DNA of 11,267 nucleotides from DAIOGN01 sp036745245 (GCA_036745245.1 DAIOGN010000111.1:1-11267), one strand, 5' to 3'; shown: positions 1 to 7,112, numbered from the stretch's first letter. A program made the numbers and translations. The notes: generated by a model from the letters alone, not told the origin.

Positions 1-1722
1 CAGGTGTCCCGGGAAGAACATGCGGGTGAGGCCGAAGTAGTTGAAGGCCCAGTCGGCGGGTGTGAACGTCGCCTCGATGGGGTTGGCGTAATTTGACCAG
101 CCGGCGACACTGCGCCCGAACAGGTTGCGGCCAATGAGTACCACGCGTCCGCCCACATTCATGTAGTCGGTGAGCGTCAACTCGTACTCACGGAACATAT
201 TGTCCGCGTCGAGCGGTATCTGCATGTCTTCGTCATAGATAACGAGGGCCTTGTAGGTGCCAAGGATGCTGCGGTCAGGCAGCAGGGCATAACAGTCGGC
301 GCAAGTTCTCAACTGGCGATACCACACGTCGGCGGGGTTCTCAAATGTATACCCCTGGCTGGAGAACAGGTCTTCGTACAGGAGACGAAGGGTGTCGAGC
401 GTCAGTGAGTCGGTGCGCGCCTCACGGAAGCCGTAGCTGCCGGCGTTGAGCAGCTGACCGTTGAGCCAGTTGGTGGCGTCCATCAGCATGTAGGGCCGCT
501 CAAATGTGGGCTCCACCACGCGGAACCGGACCATGCTGGGGGTCGTGTCCGCTGCCAGAGAGTCGTCCCGGGATCGCACCCAGAAGAGATACCAGCCGGT
601 GCGCAGATCGAAGAAGGCATGGCTGGTGTCAGTGGTCCACTCCAGTGCGGGGGTGTTCAGACTGTCATTGGTTCGCACCAGGTATGCGGAGTCAGCGTGT
701 GCCGTTGCCTTATCCGCGAACGGGCCGAACAGGGCCCAGTTGAAGTCGAATTGGGGGTTGGTCGTGAGGTAGTCGAGTGAATCGGAGGCTGACCAACTCA
801 CCGGGACTCCGGGATAGGCGGACGTGGGCGCAGGCAACGAATAGTACGTACGCGGCCGCACCACCCGGGCGCTCTGCGAATTGGGTTGAATGACCTCGAG
901 CGTGTCCATGTGAACATACGTCTCCGGCAGGTCATTCTGTGCCACCGTGAGGCACGGATCGCACGGAGGCGGGCCTCCGCGGTACAGGTAGCTTACGAGC
1001 TGAATGATGTCGGCGCCGCTCAGTGTGAAGTCGCAGTTCGCATCACCCAGATTCGGAATGCTCGGTGCGGGAGTCGCCTTAAACACCATGCCGATCAGGT
1101 ACATGATGTCTGCAATATTGACGTTCCTGGTGAAGTCCACGTCGCCGCCCACCAATTGCCCGGACGCGCAGGGCATCAGCGTGATGTCGGGTGAGGTGAA
1201 GACCGGGATCACTCTGCCGCCGCCACACAGATCGACCGTGGTCTGCCACGTGGGCGGTCCCACGGTAAACTGATGACTGAAGCTGATAGTGCCCGCGTTT
1301 CTGGGAACCACTTCGAATCGGCAGATCTCGCCTGCGGATTGCCAGGCGCTGCTTGCCAGGTCCTCCGCGATTACAATTGTGGTTTCAGGCGAGGTGAGGT
1401 TTACCAGAAGATTCGACTGACGAAACTCGAAGGCCTGGCTGGCCTCCGTCGACCAGGCCGGATTGGCGGGACGCCGCAAGTCGCCCAGAGCCACGCCGTT
1501 GGTGATGGTCCACTCGCACCACCAGTTCAGAGCCTCAATGCAGTCCTGCGGACCAGTGGCTGTTAACACCACCGCTCCGGGAAGTCCGACGTAGAGGGTG
1601 TCGTTGCCGGTGTTAGCTCGCATTGAGAATTGCGGGGGCTGTGCGGAGACCGGCTGAGTCAACGCCAGCAGGGAAACCAGGAACACCGCCAAGTATGGAG
1701 CGACGTACCGTCTCGGCTGCAT
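1..1722 (-). CDS. Secreted dockerin-domain protein, partial (C-terminus beyond the left edge)
   Basis: An open frame runs leftward from ATG at 1722 to the window edge without a stop, giving the first 574 residues. A GAGAGG ribosome site lies 9 nt before the start. Residues 1-27 form a signal peptide: basic start, hydrophobic stretch, VSA before the likely cut. Residues about 28-180 look like an all-beta domain I cannot name. Residues about 192-256 are a dockerin-type pair of calcium loops: GGDVDFTRNVNIAD, then GDANCDFTLSGAD, each followed by a short helix, ending in a Gly/Pro/Cys tail. A fibronectin/Ig-like beta region follows (about 300-403). From about 408 there is an alpha/beta region with KALVIYDED and GGRVVLIGRNLFG that resembles ThuA/class I amidotransferase-like folds. 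The protein is presumably exported and surface-bound or periplasmic. The dockerin is internal, not terminal, and no cohesin gene is nearby. Substrate and partner are unknown. Confidence 0.85.
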   Translation of the reverse strand, partial: MQPRRYVAPYLAVFLVSLLALTQPVSAQPPQFSMRANTGNDTLYVGLPGAVVLTATGPQDCIEALNWWCEWTITNGVALGDLRRPANPAWSTEASQAFEFRQSNLLVNLTSPETTIVIAEDLASSAWQSAGEICRFEVVPRNAGTISFSHQFTVGPPTWQTTVDLCGGGRVIPVFTSPDITLMPCASGQLVGGDVDFTRNVNIADIMYLIGMVFKATPAPSIPNLGDANCDFTLSGADIIQLVSYLYRGGPPPCDPCLTVAQNDLPETYVHMDTLEVIQPNSQSARVVRPRTYYSLPAPTSAYPGVPVSWSASDSLDYLTTNPQFDFNWALFGPFADKATAHADSAYLVRTNDSLNTPALEWTTDTSHAFFDLRTGWYLFWVRSRDDSLAADTTPSMVRFRVVEPTFERPYMLMDATNWLNGQLLNAGSYGFREARTDSLTLDTLRLLYEDLFSSQGYTFENPADVWYRQLRTCADCYALLPDRSILGTYKALVIYDEDMQIPLDADNMFREYELTLTDYMNVGGRVVLIGRNLFGRSVAGWSNYANPIEATFTPADWAFNYFGLTRMFFPGHL

Positions 1723-1749
1723 CGCCGGATGCCTCTCAGACGCAGTTAA

Positions 1750-1837
1750 GGTGAGGTGTAGCATCTCAATTAATAAGGATTGGCCCGCGGAACAGAAGAA
1801 AAAGCCGCCTTCCGAACACGCGCAAACGCACCTCACC
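1750..1837. repeat. 9-bp inverted repeat pair in the divergent intergenic region
   Basis: GGTGAGGTG at 1750-1758 is the exact reverse complement of CACCTCACC at 1829-1837, 70 bp apart. The second arm abuts the -35 element of the operon promoter; the first lies about 28 bp upstream of the minus-strand start codon. The placement would suit a looping regulator acting on both divergent genes, but a 9-bp match in about 200 bp can arise by chance. Confidence 0.3.
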
Positions 1838-1838
1838 C

Positions 1839-1867
1839 TTGTATACGGGAACACATTACCATATACT
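1839..1867 (+). promoter_or_regulatory. Probable sigma70 promoter of the five-gene operon
   Basis: TTGTAT (1839-1844, 3 of 6 to the -35 consensus) and TATACT (1862-1867, 5 of 6 to the -10 consensus) are separated by the optimal 17 bp. The region is AT-rich against a GC-rich background. Transcription would begin near 1874, leaving a leader of about 60 nt before the ATG at 1936. It is the best promoter match upstream of the operon. Confidence 0.6.
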
Positions 1868-1888
1868 CAACCATAAGGCAAGGAGAAA

Positions 1889-1919
1889 GCCGGGCAGGGG
1901 CCAGAACGTGGACCCCGGC
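1889..1919 (+). promoter_or_regulatory. Leader hairpin just before the ribosome site of the operon
   Basis: GCCGGG (1889-1894) can pair with CCCGGC (1914-1919), and inside it CCA (1901-1903) with TGG (1909-1911) around GAACG. It ends one base before GGAG (1921-1924), a candidate Shine-Dalgarno sequence for the dehydrogenase gene. It could tune translation or mRNA stability. No U-run follows, so it is not an intrinsic terminator, and I recognise no known riboswitch. Confidence 0.3.
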
Positions 1920-1935
1920 GGGAGTTGGAGACCAG

Positions 1936-3054
1936 ATGAGCAGATACAGGATCGCCTGGCTACCGGGGGACGGCGTGGGGACCGAGGTCATGGAGGCTGC
2001 ACGCCTCTGCCTCGACGCACTCAAGCTCGACGCCGCCTATACCCACGGCGACATTGGTTGGGAGTTCTGGTGCCGCGAGGGGGACGCCTTTCCCGAACGC
2101 ACCGTTCAACTCCTGAAGCACAGCGACGCTGCACTCTTCGGAGCCATCACGTCGAAACCGGTCAAAGACGCCGAGCGGGAACTGGTCCCGTCGCTTCAGG
2201 GACAGGGTCTCGTCTACCGCAGCCCGATCGTGCGCATGCGTCAGATGTTCGATCTGTACGTCTGCTTGCGCCCGTGCAAGGCGTATCCGGGAAATCCGTT
2301 GAATTACAAAGAGGGCATCGATCTCGTGGTCTTCCGGGAGAATACGGAAGACCTCTACTCGGGCGTGGAATTCAGTCCGGTGCCCGATGAGCTGGTGAGC
2401 ACGCTTACCAAACTCAGCAAGCCCTTCGGGCACTTTGCCAAGCTGCCGCCCACCGAGTACGCGGTGACCTGCAAGATCAACAGCCGGGTCGGCTGCGAAC
2501 GAATCATCCGCGCCGCCTTCGAGCACGCGAAGAAGTTCAACTACCCGAAGGTCACGATCATCCACAAGGCCAACGTGGTGCGAGCCACGGAGGGCCTCTT
2601 TCTGGAAACGGGCAAACGCATCGCCAAAGACTACCCGGGAATCCAGGTGGACGATGCCAACATCGACGCGATCTGTATGTGGCTACTCAAGAACCCCAGG
2701 AACTACGGGGTGCTGGTGGCCACCAACATGTTCGGCGACATCGTAAGCGACCTGTGCGCCCAGATGGTGGGCGGGCTGGGCTTCGGCTGCTCCGGCAACA
2801 TCGGCGAAAAGCTTGCGGTGTTCGAACCCACACACGGCAGCGCGCCGAAATATGCCGGGCAGTATAAGGTGAACCCGATCGCCACCATTCTCGCGGGCAG
2901 AATGATGCTTGAGTGGCTCGGCGAAAAAGAGAAGGCAGTGCGGCTCGACCTGGCGACGGCCCAGGTCATTGCGGAAGGCAAGGTGCGCACCTACGACATG
3001 GGCGGCAGCGCCACCACGCTGGAGATGGGCGAAGCGATCGCCCGGAAGCTGTAA
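1936..3054 (+). CDS. Isocitrate/isopropylmalate dehydrogenase family enzyme, NADP-type signature
   Basis: This 372-residue decarboxylating hydroxyacid dehydrogenase oxidises a 2-hydroxy di- or tricarboxylate to a 2-oxoacid plus CO2, or runs in reverse. I chose ATG 1936 because GGAG ends 5 nt before it; the frame stays open upstream but without a good start. Family residues are all present: R102, R112 (CLRP), R134, Y141 (ENTEDLYSG), K211, and the metal aspartates D244, D268 (NMFGD) and D272. The cofactor loop is HGSAPKYAG (300-308); K305-Y306 match Lys344-Tyr345 of E. coli isocitrate dehydrogenase, which favours NADP. The substrate loop is RSPIVRMR (95-102): it keeps the isocitrate-type Ser (S96) but has Ile98 where E. 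coli Icd has Asn115, closer to what I recall of homoisocitrate and archaeal isopropylmalate dehydrogenases. It is first in the operon, 16 nt before the lyase gene. Family is sure; substrate (isocitrate, homoisocitrate, 3-methylmalate or 3-isopropylmalate) is open. Confidence 0.88.
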   Translation: MSRYRIAWLPGDGVGTEVMEAARLCLDALKLDAAYTHGDIGWEFWCREGDAFPERTVQLLKHSDAALFGAITSKPVKDAERELVPSLQGQGLVYRSPIVRMRQMFDLYVCLRPCKAYPGNPLNYKEGIDLVVFRENTEDLYSGVEFSPVPDELVSTLTKLSKPFGHFAKLPPTEYAVTCKINSRVGCERIIRAAFEHAKKFNYPKVTIIHKANVVRATEGLFLETGKRIAKDYPGIQVDDANIDAICMWLLKNPRNYGVLVATNMFGDIVSDLCAQMVGGLGFGCSGNIGEKLAVFEPTHGSAPKYAGQYKVNPIATILAGRMMLEWLGEKEKAVRLDLATAQVIAEGKVRTYDMGGSATTLEMGEAIARKL

Positions 3055-3070
3055 GCGGCAGAGGAACCAG

Positions 3071-3976
3071 ATGGCATCGGAGATCATCGTCCACGAAGTA
3101 GGGCCCCGCGACGGCTTGCAGGCCGAAGCGCAGGTGGTGCCCTCGGCGAAGAAGCTCGAGTGGATCCGGGCATTGGCCGCCGCCGGTGTGGACATCGTTC
3201 AGGTGGGCTCGTTCGTGCACCCCGAAAAAGTGCCGCAGATGGCCGATACCGACAGTCTGTTCCGCTCGCTGGCCGCGGAGAAGACCAACGGCACGATCTT
3301 CTCGGGCCTGGCGCTCAACGAAAAGGGCGTCGAGCGGGGCATGGCGTGCGGCGTGGACTTGTTTTGCCTGGGCGTTTCCGCTTCCGATGTGCACAGCCGC
3401 AGGAACACGGGCATGGGCACAGAAGAAGCCCAGCGCCGCATCATAGCGGCGGCGCACACACCCGTTGCCGCGGGGAAGAAAGTGCAGGTCTCCGTGCAAA
3501 GCGCCTTCGGCTGCGGGTTCGAAGGGGCGATTCCTGAGGAGCGCGTGTTGGGCATCGTGCGCTCGTATCTCGAAGCGGGGCTCTCGAACATCAGCCTCGC
3601 CGACACGGCTGGCCACGGGCAACCCGACCAGGTACGACGCCTTGTGAATGCCATCTTCACGCTCTCTCCCGGCGTGCGGCTCACGTGTCACTTCCACGAC
3701 ACGTACGCCCTGGGCATGGCCAATACTCTCGCCGCTCTCGAATGCGGCGTCACGCTGTTCGAAACTTCGTTTGCGGGCCTGGGGGGCTGCCCGTTCACGA
3801 AAGTCTCCGCAGGCAATGTGGCCACCGAAGATTTCGTTTACACACTCCAGCGCCGCGGAATGCGGCGCGACATCGATCTCGAGAATCTGATCGCCGTGGC
3901 GAAAGACGTGGCCGCGTTTTTCGGGCGGGAGATGCCGGGGCGCGTGTACAAGACCGGCCCCATCCCTCACGTGTAG
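3071..3976 (+). CDS. HMG-CoA lyase-like DRE-TIM metallolyase
   Basis: This 301-residue TIM-barrel enzyme of the HMG-CoA lyase family cleaves a tertiary hydroxyacyl-CoA into acetyl-CoA and an oxoacid, or joins them. ATG 3071 follows GAGGAACCAG. The family signature GPRDGLQ is at 11-17 (R13, D14), the metal histidines H207 and H209 lie in CHFHDTY, the catalytic cysteine is C240 in GLGGCPF, and metal ligand N249 lies in SAGNVATED. The usual acidic residue after the second strand (Glu72 in human HMGCL) is Gln44 here (IVQVGSFVHP), so chemistry or substrate may differ. R-citramalyl-CoA lyase of Chloroflexus belongs to the same family, so citramalyl-CoA, citryl-CoA, homocitryl-CoA or 2-isopropylmalyl-CoA are as plausible as HMG-CoA. 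The next gene, 9 nt downstream, encodes the CoA-transferase expected to make or consume that thioester. Family call is firm; substrate is inferred. Confidence 0.87.
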   Translation: MASEIIVHEVGPRDGLQAEAQVVPSAKKLEWIRALAAAGVDIVQVGSFVHPEKVPQMADTDSLFRSLAAEKTNGTIFSGLALNEKGVERGMACGVDLFCLGVSASDVHSRRNTGMGTEEAQRRIIAAAHTPVAAGKKVQVSVQSAFGCGFEGAIPEERVLGIVRSYLEAGLSNISLADTAGHGQPDQVRRLVNAIFTLSPGVRLTCHFHDTYALGMANTLAALECGVTLFETSFAGLGGCPFTKVSAGNVATEDFVYTLQRRGMRRDIDLENLIAVAKDVAAFFGREMPGRVYKTGPIPHV

Positions 3977-3985
3977 GCGAGGTGC

Positions 3986-5194
3986 ATGATGACTGGCACG
4001 AAACGCATTCTCGACGGCATCCGGGTGCTCGACCTCACCAACGTGCTCTCAGGCCCGTTCGCCTCGCTTCACCTAGCCCTCCTGGGCGCCGAGGTCATCA
4101 AGATTGAAAACCCGAAGGACGGCGATCTCGCACGAAAGCTCGGCATCGTCCCCGAGTACAACAAGCAGCTCATGGGTACAAGTTTCCTGGCGCAGAACTG
4201 CAACAAGAAGTCGATCACGCTCAATACGAAGAGCCCGCAAGGCAAGGAGATCTTCAAAAAGCTGGTGAAGGACGCTGACGTGGTGATCGAGAACTTCCGC
4301 CCCGGCGTGATGGATCGGCTCGGCCTCGGCTATGGCGTGCTGCACGACATCAACCCACGGCTCGTGTACTGCGGCATTTCCGGCTTCGGCCAGACCGGCC
4401 CCGACGCCGACAAACCCGCCTACGATCAGATCATCCAGGGCCTGTCGGGCGAGATGGCGATCAACGGAGACGAGCGGCTCCATCCTCTGCGCGCCGGATT
4501 TCCGGTGTGTGACACGGTGGGCGGTTTGAACGCCGCCTTCGCCGTGATGGCCGCTCTCTTCCACCGCGAACGCACAGGGGAAGGCCAGTCGATCGACGTG
4601 GCGCTGCTCGACTCGATCATGCCGCTCATGGGCTGGGTGGTGGCCAACCTCCTGATCGGCGGGCAGGAACCGCCTGTCATGGGCAACGACAACTTCACCG
4701 CGGCGCCTTCGGGCACGTTTCGAACGCAGGATGGCCACATCAACATCGCGGCCAACAAGCAGGAGCAGTGGGAGTCGGTGTGCGACGTGCTGGAACGGCC
4801 CGAGCTCAAGACCGATCCGCGCTTCCAGGAGCGCGACACCCGCAAGAAGAACCGAAAAGCGCTCACTCCGCTTCTGGAAGAGCGGCTCACCTCGAAGCCT
4901 ACGAGCCACTGGGTGAGCACGCTCAACGCCCGGGACGTGCCCTCGGGCGAGATCCTCACTTTGAAACAGGCACTGAGTCAGCCGCAGCTCGCGCACCGCA
5001 ATGTGCTTCAGAAGGTGGAGGTGCCCGGAATCGGTGCGATCGACGTGTTCCGCCTCACGGCACTGTTCAGCGGGACAACGGCCGACGTGGCCACGCCGCC
5101 GCCCACGCTGGGGCAGCATAATGCGGAGATCCTCGGCCGCCTCGGGCACACCGAGACGCAGTTGGCCGATCTCAAGAAACAAGCCGTCATCTGA
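3986..5194 (+). CDS. Class III (CaiB/BaiF) acyl-CoA:carboxylate CoA-transferase
   Basis: This enzyme moves CoA between a donor such as succinyl-CoA and a carboxylic acid; the length, 402 residues, is normal for the family. The N-terminal GIRVLDLTNVLSGPFAS and GAEVIKIE form the CoA-binding Rossmann start. IENFRPGVMDRLGLGY (101-116) is the diagnostic family stretch, and D147 in PAYDQIIQGLSG is the catalytic aspartate that carries the acyl anhydride. The typical GQHNAEILGRLG tail is near the C-terminus. Two adjacent ATGs (3986, 3989) are possible; GAGG at 3979-3982 is spaced better for 3989. Characterised members include succinyl-CoA:citramalate and itaconate CoA-transferases. Placed between a lyase and an aconitase-type isomerase, it most likely links the free tertiary hydroxyacid with its CoA ester. 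Exact acid and CoA donor cannot be read from sequence. Confidence 0.88.
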   Translation: MMTGTKRILDGIRVLDLTNVLSGPFASLHLALLGAEVIKIENPKDGDLARKLGIVPEYNKQLMGTSFLAQNCNKKSITLNTKSPQGKEIFKKLVKDADVVIENFRPGVMDRLGLGYGVLHDINPRLVYCGISGFGQTGPDADKPAYDQIIQGLSGEMAINGDERLHPLRAGFPVCDTVGGLNAAFAVMAALFHRERTGEGQSIDVALLDSIMPLMGWVVANLLIGGQEPPVMGNDNFTAAPSGTFRTQDGHINIAANKQEQWESVCDVLERPELKTDPRFQERDTRKKNRKALTPLLEERLTSKPTSHWVSTLNARDVPSGEILTLKQALSQPQLAHRNVLQKVEVPGIGAIDVFRLTALFSGTTADVATPPPTLGQHNAEILGRLGHTETQLADLKKQAVI

Positions 5195-5215
5195 AACTCT
5201 CTCCGAGGGACGCCC

Positions 5216-6508
5216 ATGGGAATGACAGTCGTTGAGAAGATCCTGGCGAAAGCCGCAGGCCTTCACTCCGTGAAGGCACTGGACGTGGTGGAACCGCGCG
5301 TGAACCTGGCCATGTCGCACGAGAACGCAGCCCTGGTGATCAACCAGTTCAAGGAGATCTACCAGGGGACCGGCCGCGAGCCGAAACCGTGGGACTCGGA
5401 CAGGATCGCGATCGTCTTCGATCACCGCGTGCCCGCAGAAGGGCCGAAGACGGCCACCAATCAGAAGCTCATTCGCGACTTCGTGACCAAGCACGGCATC
5501 ACGAAGTTCCACGACATCCGCGGCGATGGCGGGGGCATCTGCCATCAGATCCTGCCGGAGTTCGGCTACGTGCGTCCGGGCTACGTGGTGGTGGGCACCG
5601 ACAGCCACACCACCAGCCACGGAGCGCTGGGCGCGTTCGCCTTCGGCATCGGCGCCACCGAGATGGCCTCCGTTTGGACGCTGGGTGTGGCGCTCAACAT
5701 CGAAGTGCCCCCCACCATAAAGGTGGTGGTCACCGGGACGTTTCAGCCGTTCGTGGGTCCCAAGGACCTCATCCTGCACCTGGTGGGCCGCCTCACGGCC
5801 CAGGGCGCCAATTTCCGAGCCCTGGAGTTTCACGGCGACACGATCGCGAACATGACCACCAGCGGCCGCCTGGTGCTGTGCAACATGAGCGTGGAAGCTG
5901 GCGCCACCGCAGGGCTCGTGCCCTCCGACCGCGAAACCGAGCATTACCTGCGGCACGAAGCCGGTGTGCGGGAGCCGATCGAGCCGGTGGTGCCGGACGC
6001 AGACGCCGTGTACGAGAAAGTGGTGGAGATCGACGTGTCTCGCCTGGAGCCCCAGATCGCCTGCCCGCATTCCGTGGACAACGTGAAGAACGTGGGTGAA
6101 GTGGCCGGCAAGCACGTGCACCAGGTCGTGATCGGCAGCTGCACGAATGGCCGCCTCGACGACCTGGAATCGGCCTATCAGATCATGAAGGGCCACAAGG
6201 TGGCGCAGGGCACGCGCATGCTCATTTTTCCCGCGTCCAGCCGCATCTATTTGAGGGCGCTTGAAACCGGCTACATCACGGAGTTCACGAGGGCCGGCGC
6301 AGTAGTGATGAATCCCGGTTGCGGTCCCTGCCTGGGCGTTCACCAGGGCGCCCTGGGGGATGATGAAGTGGCGCTCGCCACCACCAACCGCAATTTCAAG
6401 GGCCGCATGGGCAATCCGAAGTCGGAGGTGTACCTGTGCAGCCCGGCCGTCGCGGCGGCCAGTGCGATCGCCGGCGTGATCACCGATCCGCGCAAAGGAG
6501 GACATTAA
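5216..6508 (+). CDS. Aconitase-family large subunit (LeuC/homoaconitase-like hydro-lyase)
   Basis: This is the 430-residue catalytic large subunit of a two-subunit [4Fe-4S] isomerase that moves a hydroxyl between tertiary and secondary positions of a branched di- or tricarboxylate. The cluster ligands are C309 (IGSCTNGR), C369 and C372 (NPGCGPCLG). Other family stretches are FDHRVPAEGPKTA (69-81), GDGGGICHQ (103-111) and GTDSHTTSHGALGAFAFGIG (127-146). The length matches the short archaeal-type LeuC/HacA/DmdA group, not full-length single-chain aconitase. The start at 5216 has GAGGGA 5 nt upstream; ATG 5222 is a less likely alternative. Its stop is one base from the small-subunit start, so the pair is probably co-translated. 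It could act on citrate, homocitrate, citramalate or 2-isopropylmalate. LeuC is the likely database label, but the operon holds no LeuA. Confidence 0.88.
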   Translation: MGMTVVEKILAKAAGLHSVKALDVVEPRVNLAMSHENAALVINQFKEIYQGTGREPKPWDSDRIAIVFDHRVPAEGPKTATNQKLIRDFVTKHGITKFHDIRGDGGGICHQILPEFGYVRPGYVVVGTDSHTTSHGALGAFAFGIGATEMASVWTLGVALNIEVPPTIKVVVTGTFQPFVGPKDLILHLVGRLTAQGANFRALEFHGDTIANMTTSGRLVLCNMSVEAGATAGLVPSDRETEHYLRHEAGVREPIEPVVPDADAVYEKVVEIDVSRLEPQIACPHSVDNVKNVGEVAGKHVHQVVIGSCTNGRLDDLESAYQIMKGHKVAQGTRMLIFPASSRIYLRALETGYITEFTRAGAVVMNPGCGPCLGVHQGALGDDEVALATTNRNFKGRMGNPKSEVYLCSPAVAAASAIAGVITDPRKGGH

Positions 6509-6509
6509 C

Positions 6510-7007
6510 ATGGGACAGGTCGTACTCAAGCTGGGGAAAGACATCAGCACCGACGACATCTACCCCGGCCGGTTCATGGCCACGGTGTTGCCCACGGAGA
6601 CACCACAGTTCTGCTTCTTCGATCGAACCGACTTCAATGCGAAGTTGAAGGCCAGGACCATCCCTCCCGGCAGCGTGGTGGTGGCCGATGAAAACTTCGG
6701 CTGCGGCTCCAGCCGTGAGCAGGCGGTGTCGACGATCCGAGGTCACGAGCTCGTCATCGTGGCCAAAAGCATTGCGCGCATCTTCATGCAGAATGCCATC
6801 AATCTCGGGCTGAATCTCACCCTCTGTCCCACGATTGAAGCCGAGGAGGGCGACCTGCTGGAGGTTCTTCCGGGGAAGGTGCGCAACAAGACCAGGGGGC
6901 GGGAGTTTGCCGCCCTTCCCCTGCCGCCGGCGCGTCAGGTCATCATCGATGCTGGCGGGCTGATCCCCTACACACGCAAGAAGCTGCTCGAGCAGCCTGT
7001 GCGCTAA
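6510..7007 (+). CDS. Aconitase-family small subunit (LeuD/HacB-like swivel domain)
   Basis: This 165-residue swivelling domain partners the preceding large subunit and completes the active site. A strong AAAGGAGG (6494-6501) lies 8 nt before the ATG, inside the end of the large-subunit gene. STDDIYPGR (13-21) and ADENFGCGSSREQA (59-72) are the family signatures, the latter binding substrate carboxylates. The substrate-size loop reads GRFMATVLPTE (20-30). In methanogen homologues the equivalent short loop, which starts YL, separates isopropylmalate from homoaconitate activity; the FMAT seen here matches neither pattern I recall, so specificity stays open. Length is typical of the short archaeal-type subunit. 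It is the last gene of the tight operon; 105 nt follow before the next start. Confidence 0.87.
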   Translation: MGQVVLKLGKDISTDDIYPGRFMATVLPTETPQFCFFDRTDFNAKLKARTIPPGSVVVADENFGCGSSREQAVSTIRGHELVIVAKSIARIFMQNAINLGLNLTLCPTIEAEEGDLLEVLPGKVRNKTRGREFAALPLPPARQVIIDAGGLIPYTRKKLLEQPVR

Positions 7008-7112
7008 CTGCCCGTGCTCCACAAACCGGGTTGCCCGGGCCGACGATGCGTGACATACGTGAAGTGTCAATAGGACTTGTCAGCACCAACATCAGGCAGG
7101 AGGATGTTCGAG
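7008..7112 (+). other. Intergenic spacer after the operon, with small inverted repeats
   Basis: CCGGG-TTG-CCCGG (7026-7038) can form a 5-bp hairpin but has no U-run, so it is a poor terminator. TGACA (7051-7055) and TGTCA (7065-7069) form an inverted repeat with a 9-nt gap. A weak promoter (TTGCCC at 7031-7036, 17 bp, CATACG at 7054-7059) overlaps both. The next gene could be read from here or by read-through from the operon. Confidence 0.25.

Noticed and set aside
504..1566. Several plus-strand open frames of 79-102 codons at the left end
   Set aside because: They are antisense to the continuous 574-codon dockerin protein frame and have compositions typical of shadows.
1780..1935. A longer dehydrogenase start upstream of 1936
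   Set aside because: The extra residues do not resemble the family, the promoter lies inside that stretch, and ATG 1936 has a ribosome site and begins right at the conserved first strand.
2966..3970. A 334-codon minus-strand open frame opposite the lyase gene
   Set aside because: Same reasoning: no motif, no ribosome site noticed, and full overlap with a gene whose catalytic residues are all visible.
4073..6559. An 828-codon open frame on the minus strand opposite the CoA-transferase and large-subunit genes
   Set aside because: Its translation is low-complexity, rich in His, Arg, Ala, Val and Gly with no family motif, and it lies exactly opposite well-supported genes; it is a GC-rich codon-bias shadow.
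1936..7007. Calling the operon a leucine biosynthesis (leuBCD) cluster
   Set aside because: There is no isopropylmalate synthase; a lyase and a CoA-transferase sit in the middle; and cofactor and loop residues differ from classical LeuB/LeuD.
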